Part shown: piece after piece, positions 44,693 through 53,916 of the stretch
How positions within the stretch are numbered: position 1 is the stretch's first letter
How the letters are laid out: each line of letters starts with the position of its first letter
NCBI GenBank assembly: GCA_964017185.1
Contig: OZ024870.1
Location: forward strand, 61,048,812 to 61,112,811
Direction of reading: 5' to 3'
Origin: Rugalucina vietnamica
Taxonomy: Eukaryota > Mollusca > Bivalvia > Lucinida > Lucinidae
Length of the DNA stretch: 64,000 nt
Program-made: the position numbers and the translations under genes
Notes under the pieces: generated by a model
Told to the model about the DNA's origin: nothing
The model's database searches: none
The model's input: only the letters and a program-made list of their open reading frames with translations

Positions 44693-44880
44693 TGGGGGAG
44701 AAATTAGTCCCTAGAACACCCTCGTGGCGGGGTGGACAGGGGACGGGGGTACGGGGGATGAGTGGGCAGAGAGCGGGGGAAGAGGGAGCGGGGAGTGGAG
44801 AGAGAGAGGGGGCGGGGGACGGGGAGAGAGGGGCGGGGAACGGGGGATATGGGCGGGTGTGGGGTATAGGTTTGCGGGGT
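44693..44880 (+). repeat. G/A-rich purine tract
   Basis: Runs of GGGG separated by ACG, AGAG or C (gggggacggggagag etc.) give many potential G-quadruplex tetrads. Its shadow ORFs are low complexity. Confidence 0.85.
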
Positions 44881-44942
44881 AATTATCAATTATTTCATTG
44901 ATATTAGTCTGTTAGTGCTTTAATTCGGTTTATGGGCTTAAG

Positions 44943-45660
44943 ATGATATTGCGAGTCTTTTACAGCATTTATTTGCCATTTACCATCATTCTTTCACTCA
45001 GCCATGGCATACAGTACCTGACACCCCTTCGTCGAAAAATGACATTGAATGAAATGACAAGCACGAAATTGTTTAGATCGTGTGAAGACCTTTACCGTCG
45101 CACCACCAAGTACCATGAAGAACATGCTGATTACAATGCAAATGTGCATATATTGCTTTGCTGTTTTACAAGTCGCAGTGACAGATCTTGTGAATAAGTA
45201 CCATGAAGAGTCTTTGAACAAGTACATTTATGGGCATGCTGATTGCAGTGGATAAAAAATTAAAAATGCTAAATATACTCGGATTTTTTTTTTAATTTGC
45301 AGGGTAGGGCTTAGCTAAGCCCTGCCTTGGATGATTTCATTGTTGAGAAAGGGTCCCCGAGCTGACAATGCATAATTGAGGTAAAGGTGACTATGCTTGT
45401 TGTCCTTGTGCTACACCTGTGTTTCACCTAAATGATTCGATGTCCACAACTGGTCGTTCGTCTCTCACTAGTGAGAAAGACCATCATTATTTCTTGAATA
45501 GGTTCGTGTGTGTTGGTGAGTGCTTTGACGGCTGACTAGGCCTATTCTAGCTCTAAACTGTCGGTTGCAAGTAGAGCAAGTCAATGTCATTGAATCAGCT
45601 GGTGGCCCATTGGTATTGGCCTTGCGTTCTCTGCTCTTTCTTTCAGCTTCACAGATTCTC
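44943..45660. other. Unannotated sequence
   Basis: An 84-codon open frame at the start has a hydrophobic N-terminus but no family signal. Nothing else recognised. Confidence 0.3.
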
Positions 45661-45958
45661 TTTTTAGCTCACCTGAGCCGAAGGCTCACAAGGTAAGCTT
45701 ATAGTATACCAATCAAACCGGCGTCCGTTCGTCGTCCACAATTTCAAACATCTTCTTCCCTGAAACCGCTTGGCCAATCAAAGTGAAGTTTTCTGTGGAG
45801 CCTCCATGGGAAGGGGGAACGAAAGTTTGATCGCGAAATCTGGGTCACATGACCAAGATGGCCGCCACGCCCATATATGGTAAAACAATTAAAAATCTTC
45901 TTTTCCAGAACCGGCAGGCCGATTTTCGCGATTTTTGGTATGTAGCATTTGGGACTCC
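45661..45958 (-). repeat. Family C array fragment, reverse orientation
   Basis: It starts tttttagctcacctgagcc (terminal hairpin in reverse) and carries 'ccgcttggccaatcaaagtg', 'ggtcacatgaccaag' and 'ccatatatggt'. It stops abruptly near 45958. Confidence 0.85.
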
Positions 45959-46793
45959 TGACAGGGTTCGCACAGGCTTGAAAAGTACTTGAAAATGAAG
46001 GGCAGACTTGAAACGTCCTTGAAAACAATTTTTACCTTGGAAACTGAGCATAGACCTTGAAAAATACTTGATTTTCACTATTTCTTGTGTTTTAGACAGG
46101 CATGGATAAATCATTGCATTGTAACAGTGTAACTCTGTAAAAGCAATTGAAGGGACAAAGGCAACAAGGTGCTTTTGTCCACTTCTGGTAAAAAATTATC
46201 AAACCAGTCTGCCATGTATAAAATTTGATTCTTTACCTATATAGCTCCCTTTGACCATATAAAATCAGCAGGAATATGAGTTTGAAATAGTTTTTAATTA
46301 AATTACAAGGGTCCTAACTCCATGTGAATACTTAGAGCAAGAACAAGCCTAACCCCACTTGATCTTATTTTAAATTGTAGTATCTAAAGCCTAAATATCT
46401 TATCACAATAGCATCTCAGTAGAAAGAAATTTTTGTGCAATCTTCATTGATCTTCATTATAACTGACAGCAATAATTCTTTAAAGATGCTGTAAATGAAC
46501 CGCAAAATGTGAGATTGTGGTTTAGACACTTGTTGCACAAGCACGTCGTTTAATTAATGCCGCATTTAATTAATACCACATTTGTAGAAAAATAGTACGT
46601 CACTCGTTTTCTCTCAATTCTATGTTTTTTTTTGTTTTTTTTTTTCTTAATTCTAATAAAGTACCTTAAGTGTTACCCTGACCCCTTCAATTATCTGCAA
46701 CGATTTATTTTTAGAAGACAAATCGATGCAGTTTAAAATTATTTAGATTATTTTATTCAGCCCCAATCAGTTCATAAGTCTGAGGTGTAATCT

Positions 46794-47075
46794 GTGAAAG
46801 ATACCATTTTCTTTTTCAATGCAGTCAATGACAGGCCAGTCTGTGATCTTTACATATGTTTTCATACAAGAACTAAGCATGTTTTAGAAAATCATTTCAA
46901 GAATGCGGCACCCTCCCTTAACACGTTTAAGAGTGGTCTTAACAAACACTGGAGAAATCATCCCTACAAATTCAAGGCCACCTGCTACATAACAAACCAA
47001 GAAATAGAGGGAGAACACCCATCAAGAAGCGTCTATAGAAGTCATGAAGACTTGGATGACGTCGAGGTCCAGTAA
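46794..47075 (+). pseudogene. LINE reverse-transcriptase C-terminal remnant
   Basis: The open frame contains ..FKNAAPSLNTFKSGLNKHWRNHPYKF.., the common C-terminal motif of CR1/Jockey-like RT proteins (..APSLNSFK..LDK.W). No RT core upstream. The first 30 codons are probably unrelated. Confidence 0.55.
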
Positions 47076-47386
47076 GTCCAGTAAGTCCAAAATATTTTGA
47101 AATAGATTCCGGGAAATAGATACATGACCACTAAGGATTATTAAACATTCTTACCAAACAAACCCATTCATCATAAAACACTGCATTTTAAACACCTGAT
47201 AATATCCTAAATCATAATTTTCTAGCTGTTTTCCGACAGCATCGCCCAGTTGGCAGTACAAAGTAGAAGAAGTAATTATACGACATCTAAAACTACCAAC
47301 TACCAGGTAGCTACAAAATTCTAACTGCTATACTTAAATGCAGACGATGGTGTGCTTCAAATAGAGTCATTAAAATGCTACATTTA

Positions 47387-47598
47387 TTCACCTTTTTTGC
47401 ATTATCCGCTGGTTCCCAGCTTTAAAAAATCAATATTGGAAATACAGGTAACAGGGTAAACTGGTACCCCGTTATCACCAAAAGTGTATACGTATAGGGC
47501 AGGTACAAGTCAAGTAACAGGGGGATTTCTGGTTACCTGTTTTTCCAATATTGATTTTTTTAAAGCTGGGAACCAGCCGATAATGCAAAAATGGTGAA
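47387..47598. mobile_element. Foldback MITE directly upstream of the MYND gene
   Basis: Arms of about 67-70 bp: 'gctggttcccagcttt' at the left and 'aaagctgggaaccagc' at the right, plus 'tcaatattggaaa' and its complement. It ends 87 bp before the ATG at 47686, so it forms part of the promoter or 5' UTR region. Confidence 0.85.
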
Positions 47599-47685
47599 TG
47601 GGTCTACAGATAATAGAACCGGCAAAAAGATGGCGCACCACCATGGCGGAAATTTTGACCGCGGTTAAAATTATTGGAAATAACG

Positions 47686-48444
47686 ATGGAAAAATTCCCC
47701 AGTGTTATTCCAACTGCCATAGTTCACATCATCAACACGTTGGAAAGTGATAGCGAGCACCGGTACCAGTGGAAGCTTTCCCGGAATCTGGAAAATGTCT
47801 CGTTATTCGTAAAATGCGAATTTCGCGCCAAAAGTGTTGAGGGTGACCAGCCGCCATTTCCTGTGAGACGGAAACCAGGAAAGAAGAAGCACAAATCGCC
47901 ATCTAGACTGAGACGCCAAAGAGCAAGAAAACAACGCTTTCAGGAAAAGAAGACAGCTGAGAAAGCTGACTTGCCTAAAAGCCCTGCCTCAGAGGTGAAC
48001 ACAGCCGTTCTTCAAGAACAGGAACCTACAGCCGTTCTACAAGAACCGGAGCCTTCTTGTGTAACTTCCATCAAGGACAGTAGTGATCTGGAAAATACCG
48101 GTCAAATTCAGGACTTAATCTGTGGCAGTGATAAGCGCTCTGAGAAGCAGGTTTTGTCACCAGACTCTGACATCAGTATCGAGACTGAAAGAGCCCTTCT
48201 CTTAGAGGTTCTACAACAGACAGACACTGACAGCGACGACAATTCATTTGATATTTCGGAAGTGATTTCGGACATCAATACATGTTCAAACTGCAAACGT
48301 CAACCTCAAGCAGGTGTTGAACTCAAGCGTTGTTCGCGTTGTCAAATAACCAAGTACTGTAGTGTTGATTGTCAGAAAAAAGACTGGGATTTCCATAGAT
48401 TTGCATGCTCAGTGGTCGCAAAGTCTGCGACGAAGAAAACTTAA
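47686..48444 (+). CDS. Intronless MYND zinc-finger protein
   Basis: A 252-codon frame from ATG 47686 to TAA. The N-terminal 60 residues look folded (..YQWKLSRNLENVSLFVKCEF..). Then come a strongly basic patch (GKKKHKSPSRLRRQRARKQR, about 61-80), a short duplicated stretch (VLQEQEPTAVLQEPEPS), an acidic linker and a complete C-terminal MYND finger: CSNC, CSRC, YCSVDCQKKDW, H and final C. MYND fingers bind zinc and usually proline-rich peptide ligands; nuclear location is inferred from the basic patch. Two upstream ATGs (47630 and 47643) start short overlapping frames. The in-frame codon at 47674 is TTG, so 47686 is the best start. Absence of introns beside intron-rich neighbours suggests retrocopy or transposon association; unproven. 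Confidence 0.7.
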   Translation: MEKFPSVIPTAIVHIINTLESDSEHRYQWKLSRNLENVSLFVKCEFRAKSVEGDQPPFPVRRKPGKKKHKSPSRLRRQRARKQRFQEKKTAEKADLPKSPASEVNTAVLQEQEPTAVLQEPEPSCVTSIKDSSDLENTGQIQDLICGSDKRSEKQVLSPDSDISIETERALLLEVLQQTDTDSDDNSFDISEVISDINTCSNCKRQPQAGVELKRCSRCQITKYCSVDCQKKDWDFHRFACSVVAKSATKKT

Positions 48445-49108
48445 CAGTTGCTACAGTTAAAGACCTTTCCACACGTGTAAATATTGTATACAAGACATTT
48501 CAGTTGTGTTCAGACATTTTATATACTGTTTTATACAAATTCCACATATTTTAGTGTTGTAGTGAAAACTAAGATTAACAACTACGCCGAAAGGTGGTGC
48601 GCCTCTATATAGGCGGAATATACATCCGAAAGAAAGAAAGAAGAAAGAAAGATGATGTGGCTCGCAATGAGTTGGTCTCGAAATGACCCTGATTTTGGCG
48701 GTACACGATGAATGAGCTAATAGCACCTAATTGGCCGAAAAACGGACAAATTAAAAATGGTAATTTCAGTTTTGTCTATCATTCCCTCTCAGTTAACACT
48801 AATGTCATCGTGGTATCACACCGTTTTACTATTTCATTAATGATCTAGTTAATTTTATTTTCATAGGCGAACGTCATTGCAGCCCGACGGCAAAATTGGA
48901 GTTTGTCATAGGTTTTCGTGGGTACTATCTATCTATCTATCTTCTGATACTGAGTCGATCAATTTCTGATCATCACCTCAGGTGTGGGGTGGGTGGCTAA
49001 ATTTAGAATTTAGTCAAGGGAAAATAAAACATTTGGGGTGGACCATTAAAACTATTTACAAGATATAGATGAGAGGCATACTAAAACGCATGCCTCTGGG
49101 CTAATGAT
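48445..49108. other. 3' flank of the MYND gene, with retroposon 3' remnant and GATA tail
   Basis: 'cgccgaaaggtggtgcgcct' and 'ggcggaatatacatcc' followed by a gaaagaaag tract (48585-48650) resemble a retroposon 3' end. A (tatc)n run at 48926-48944 would be a GATA tail for the minus-strand LINE. Confidence 0.45.
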
Positions 49109-52100
49109 TTAAATAGAAGCCTTAAATTCCTCAATGGTCTTAGATAGGACCACTGAAGAAGGGAGACTATTCCAAACCGGAATAGTTCTGGGGAAAAAGG
49201 AATTTTTCAGGGCATCACTATAGGCAAATGGTCTTGTGTATTGTGATTCATGTGATGCCCGAGTATGCCTTAGATTGGGTGCCGGGGTCAGGTATTTGTC
49301 TTTATCAAGAGACACTGTACCGGAGTGTATCTTGTAGAAGAAGGTTAAGGAGGACCGCTCCCTGCGAGACTCCAGGGATGGCCACTCAAGTTCGTCTAGC
49401 ATTTCACCGACGCTACTGGTGTTCCTCCATCGCCTGCAGGTCCACCGGGCAGCAGTCCTCTGCACCTTCTCCACCATCTCAATCTGAGTTTCATGATAGG
49501 GATGCCAAATAGGAGCTGCATACTCAAGTTGAGGCCGAACCAATGTTTTGTATGCAACTTCCTTAGTATGCCTAGGTGCTAGTGCCAAATTGCGCCGAAG
49601 AAAACCCAAAGTCTTAGTTGCCTTGCATGTAATTTCAGAAATGTGTTGACCCCAATCAAGATCATCTGTGATAGTTAAACCGAGGTATTTAGCGGACTGA
49701 ACCTGTTCTAATGTTTGCTGATGCAGTGTGTAATTGAAATCTATATGCCTGCTTGGATGTAGCCGCGTCACCCTCATTGAATGACATTTGCTAACATTGA
49801 ATTTCATTTGCCAATCCATTTCCCATTTGGCCAAGCTATTCAGGTCATCTTGTAAAATTTGACAATCCAATGGTGACTTGACATTTCTGTATAAAACACA
49901 ATCATCAGCAAATAGCCGAACAGATGACCTGATGTTGTCAGGAAGATCATTAATGAAAATAAGAAATAGGACCGGTCCTAAGACAGATCCTTGTGGGACA
50001 CCAGAAAGAACCGGGACTGGATCTGAGGCACGGCCATCTAATACCACTTTTTGAGAGCGCTCAGAGAGCCACGAGTCGATCCACTTATGTGTAGATCCTC
50101 TAATCCCGTAGAAGTCAAGTTTGTATAATAACCTTTTATGTGGGACCTTGTCAAAGGCCTTAGCGAAATCCATGACAATCACATCCGTCTGCCTGTGGCC
50201 ACGACCCACTGCTCGGTCCAGATTACTAACCAAATCATGATAAAACTGAACTAACTGGGTTTCGCAAGACCTTTGACTTCGGAACCCATGCTGACAGTCA
50301 GCAAGAATGTTTTCAAGAGCCAAGTGTTTGTTTATGTTGCTGACTATTATATGCTCTAGAGTTTTGCAACAGATACAAGTAAGCGACACCGGTCGATAAT
50401 TAGCTGCATCGTATTTCTCACCTTTCTTAAATACCGGGGCTACATTTGCCTGTCGCCAATCGTCTGGTACAGCACCCTGAGCAAGCGACTCATTGAAGAT
50501 ATAGGTCAGTACAGGAGCAATTTCAGAACTACATTCCTTCAACACCCTAGCACTCAGGCCATCTGGCCCAGGCGCCTTATGTATATTCAAATTATTCAAC
50601 AGTTTAATGACCCCATTGGGGTCAACTGTAATTTCACCCATAGCGGTGAAAGGACTTGTGCCTTTGGAGGGGATTTCATCATCTGATTCGCGAGTGAAGG
50701 CTGACTGAAACTGCCTATTACAAATATTAGCCTTATCCAAAGTGTCAGTCTTCAAGATACCATTTTCTCTAAGAGTATTGATCCCAGACGCGTCTTTCTT
50801 AAGGGACTTGACAAATGACCAAAACTTTTTTGCCTTTTCATTTTTTCGGGGACAATCGGGATCAGGGTTATCATTTTCAAAGGAGAAGATGTTGGTAATA
50901 TGCTTCCAATATGCATCTCTAATGCTCTTTTGAACATGTGCTCTGAACCGTTTGTAATGGTTCTTAATGTCAGGGCTGCTTGACTTGCGAGCACGAAAGT
51001 AAAGTTTATCACGTTTCCTTATCAAGCGTTTGATCGAGCTATCGATCCATGGTAAGCTATATTTTGTCTTGGTCATTTTTGATGGAATAAACCTTTCAAT
51101 AGCCGAGAGAACCTCCGACTTAAAACTGACCCACATGTCATTGACTGACACCTGACTATGGTCAGTTGAAAGGAACGAATCCCTATAGCGCGCTAGATGG
51201 TCATGGAGACCGTCCATATCCGCTCGTTTATATAGGAAAATCTTACGCGGGGCCTGCTGAATCCGTTTAGCCTTTATGTCATATTCAATATAGACAATGT
51301 CATGATCTGCTTTGCCGATCGGGGGCATCCCTTTAACACGGTTAATTGGGGATGGCGAGTTAGTGAAGAGTAAATCAAGGGTCTTGTCTTCTCGGGTGTG
51401 TATATTTACCATTTGGGAGAGGCAGTGATCCTGTATTATGTCCACAAGTTTAGTCTGAACTGGCCTCTTTTTGACCCCCTCGGGTACCTGCATTGTGCTC
51501 CACTCAATATCACCACAATTGAAGTCACCGCCTACAAGAACATGGGCATTTTTATTTGACATAATCCGAGAAAGTGAAGTATTAAAATCCTCAAGATATT
51601 TCAGTTCAAGCTCCTGAGTTGGGAACCTAGGGGGACGATAGAATGATCCAAGGTACAAAGTCCTACATCCAATAATGTTCAACTTACACCAAATTATTTC
51701 GCACTTGGTGTCCAATTCCGGAGCTTCAGTACAGAGAAGATCACGCCTAAAAGCAATGAAGACACCACCATGCGCATCACTAGCTCTGTCTTTCCGGATA
51801 GCATCAAAGGAATCTGGAAAAATCTCTGAGTTTTTAATGTCTGGGGTTAACCATGACTCATTCCCCAATATGATGTCAGGTTTAGCCGATTCTATGACAG
51901 TGTGAATTTCAGCCTTTTTATTTTTAATTGACTGACAATTCATGATCAAAATTCTCAAGGGATGGTTCAGGACCGCCCTTTTGGTCCTGGGTTTTGCTTC
52001 TTTTGTTTGCACAATAGGCGAAGAAGCTGCATTGGGGGGGCCAATATTATCTGGTATCGGACTGTCAGGCTCGGACAGGGACGAAAGGGACTCAAATCTG

Positions 52101-52426
52101 TTGGATATCTCAAGAGAAGCTGTAGTGTCAAACAACGAAGTGGAAAAGTTTGGCATTCCACAACGTATGCATTCCCATGCTATACTTTTGCTAAGTGATT
52201 TATTGTAAATCCCATACATAGTTGAAGTCATGCCTTGACAGTCTATATGGTACCAGATGTTGCATGAGTCGCAACAAATCCCGCGGTCATCCCATCCAAC
52301 ACTGACATCACACAGTCCACACGGAAAGTCTGAGTTGGGTTGTATGTGGAAAAAGTCGGATTGCATTAATACACTTGCACAAGGGGACTCTGATAGTCTT
52401 GATGTGTTTAATGCAATCAAATACAA
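49109..52426 (-). CDS. CR1/Jockey-like LINE protein with N-terminal PHD finger, intact frame
   Basis: A 1105-codon minus-strand frame; the first ATG is residue 22 (52363). A PHD finger at about 36-89 shows C36, C39, C52, C55, H60, C63, C86 and C89. An APE-type endonuclease covers about 155-380, with MNCQSI, NESW, GGDFNCG and KADHD. The reverse transcriptase (about 590-880) shows VIVMDFAKAFDKVPH, GVPQGSVLGPVLF and the catalytic FADD at 839-842. The C-terminus ends NSFFPRTIPVWNSLPSSVV.., standard for this group. Such proteins nick chromosomal DNA and prime reverse transcription on it. No internal stop or frameshift seen, so the copy may be young. A GATA-type 3' tail may lie at 48926-48944. It interrupts an older plus-strand LINE relic at 52496. 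Confidence 0.9.
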   Translation of the reverse strand: MYLIALNTSRLSESPCASVLMQSDFFHIQPNSDFPCGLCDVSVGWDDRGICCDSCNIWYHIDCQGMTSTMYGIYNKSLSKSIAWECIRCGMPNFSTSLFDTTASLEISNRFESLSSLSEPDSPIPDNIGPPNAASSPIVQTKEAKPRTKRAVLNHPLRILIMNCQSIKNKKAEIHTVIESAKPDIILGNESWLTPDIKNSEIFPDSFDAIRKDRASDAHGGVFIAFRRDLLCTEAPELDTKCEIIWCKLNIIGCRTLYLGSFYRPPRFPTQELELKYLEDFNTSLSRIMSNKNAHVLVGGDFNCGDIEWSTMQVPEGVKKRPVQTKLVDIIQDHCLSQMVNIHTREDKTLDLLFTNSPSPINRVKGMPPIGKADHDIVYIEYDIKAKRIQQAPRKIFLYKRADMDGLHDHLARYRDSFLSTDHSQVSVNDMWVSFKSEVLSAIERFIPSKMTKTKYSLPWIDSSIKRLIRKRDKLYFRARKSSSPDIKNHYKRFRAHVQKSIRDAYWKHITNIFSFENDNPDPDCPRKNEKAKKFWSFVKSLKKDASGINTLRENGILKTDTLDKANICNRQFQSAFTRESDDEIPSKGTSPFTAMGEITVDPNGVIKLLNNLNIHKAPGPDGLSARVLKECSSEIAPVLTYIFNESLAQGAVPDDWRQANVAPVFKKGEKYDAANYRPVSLTCICCKTLEHIIVSNINKHLALENILADCQHGFRSQRSCETQLVQFYHDLVSNLDRAVGRGHRQTDVIVMDFAKAFDKVPHKRLLYKLDFYGIRGSTHKWIDSWLSERSQKVVLDGRASDPVPVLSGVPQGSVLGPVLFLIFINDLPDNIRSSVRLFADDCVLYRNVKSPLDCQILQDDLNSLAKWEMDWQMKFNVSKCHSMRVTRLHPSRHIDFNYTLHQQTLEQVQSAKYLGLTITDDLDWGQHISEITCKATKTLGFLRRNLALAPRHTKEVAYKTLVRPQLEYAAPIWHPYHETQIEMVEKVQRTAARWTCRRWRNTSSVGEMLDELEWPSLESRRERSSLTFFYKIHSGTVSLDKDKYLTPAPNLRHTRASHESQYTRPFAYSDALKNSFFPRTIPVWNSLPSSVVLSKTIEEFKASI

Positions 52427-52495
52427 CTGAGTTACCAGAGGTACTCAGATTGACACGCACCGGTTATTCTGATACCGAACCGTAGGGAGTCTAGG

Positions 52496-52768
52496 TTCAT
52501 CCACCCTCTGGCATACAGACAAATCCGCACCTCCACCAATTACTACAAGTACAGCTTCTTCCCCAAAACTGTAGTACATTGGAGTGCTCTCCCCTCCTGT
52601 ATTGTCATGCTTCCCACAGTGGCTCAGTTTAGTGATGCTGTGAGCCGGGTGATGCAATGCATCCCCCTAAACAGGGTCTCTGTAGAAGGGGTCAAGAAAC
52701 TATGCATTGATTTTTCCAATAATCAAAAACTCAGGTATGTCAAGTACCATATATACGGACAGTGTTAG
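52496..52768 (+). pseudogene. C-terminal remnant of another LINE, opposite strand
   Basis: A 91-codon frame ends TAG. It contains ..YYKYSFFPKTVVHWSALPSCIV.., the C-terminal 'SFFP.T...WN.LP' signature of non-LTR RT proteins. No start codon or RT core. The adjoining CR1-like LINE probably inserted into it. Confidence 0.7.
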
Positions 52769-52983
52769 AAGCTGGTATAAAACTTACTCAAAAGTGAGTT
52801 TATTACAGTTAAAATTATGAAAAAAAGCAATTAAAGATATGAGATACATTCCATTAAAAATGCATCACATCAGCTTCACAATCATATAATTTTCATCAAA
52901 ATAAATTGTGCAATGTTCCAGAAAATTGTTCCCAAAGATATTAGGTGCATGAAAGTTGCGAAAATGGACACTGTGGTACATAT

Positions 52984-53916
52984 TGTAACAACCTTTTGGC
53001 CGGGGGTGGTATGGGGTTAAAGGTTGCCCATGTTTTCTGGTACATAAATAAACACTGAGAATGATTTCAGATAATTCTTGGTTTAATCAGAAAACTAGAA
53101 TAAGGTTCCTTGTTGGTGTGAATCACATAAACTACAGCAAATCCGTGGCTATAGGTCATAGATACTGTTCAATGAATCCTCAGGGTAGGGTAGTGTGGCT
53201 TCACTAAGTGGGTGGGGTAACCACGCTAACTAAAAGTCACAACAATCGAGATTTAAACGCACAAAATCCACGAAATGTAATGATTATTAATGTAAAGTCT
53301 TTCGCCAGTATGAATTTCAGTATAACTTTCCTTAAATGTTGTCCAACTAAAGCATAAAGTGTTTTTAAGTAATTTCCATAACACGAAACGTAGAATGAAT
53401 GACCGCCACAGACGAAAGCTGGAGACACAACCCTCCAAAACTGGTCGCCCTCGCGCTATTTATATGAACACGACCTAAAGGGGCGGGGCGAGTCGCCTGG
53501 TCGCGACTCACCGGAAGGTCACAGGCGACGCAGTTCAACGAGTCGCCTGGTCGAGTTGACCAGGTCACGTGACAGGTCTTGACCCGAAAGGCGTCGCATT
53601 TGAGGTCAGCGCAGAACGATGCGCACTCGAAACCGAAAGTAAAACAATCTGTCAATTACGCGAAGCAAATTCAACCGCGATTTCCAGCGAAAATAAAAGG
53701 AAAACGAAACAAATTGACGAAGGGATAATTGCATAAACATGGAATCGATCGACCGATGAAGTGCCAATGGCTAACTTGACGCGAATCGGACAAAATACAC
53801 AAAAATACAGGTGAGGCGAAGCGAACCGCGAAAACTAATGACAATAACAACTTTGACGGTAAATTACACAACGAAAACAGCATCAATCAGAACGCGAATA
53901 GCTCGAGATCGCTACA
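52984..53916 (-). repeat. 3' LTR
   Basis: 933 bp, differing from 57024-57956 at six positions. The minus-strand TATA-like TATAAATAG is near 53457-53465, and an ATTAAA poly(A)-like signal is at 53087-53082. A GC-rich block of inverted gagtcgcctggtcg repeats lies at 53508-53580. Confidence 0.95.

Noticed and set aside
49228..52208. Plus-strand ORFs opposite the CR1-like LINE
   Set aside because: Antisense shadows; no start context or similarity.
53365..53886. ORFs of 71-96 codons within the LTRs (also 57405-57926)
   Set aside because: Identical in both LTRs but without recognised similarity; regulatory/transcribed LTR sequence explains them better.
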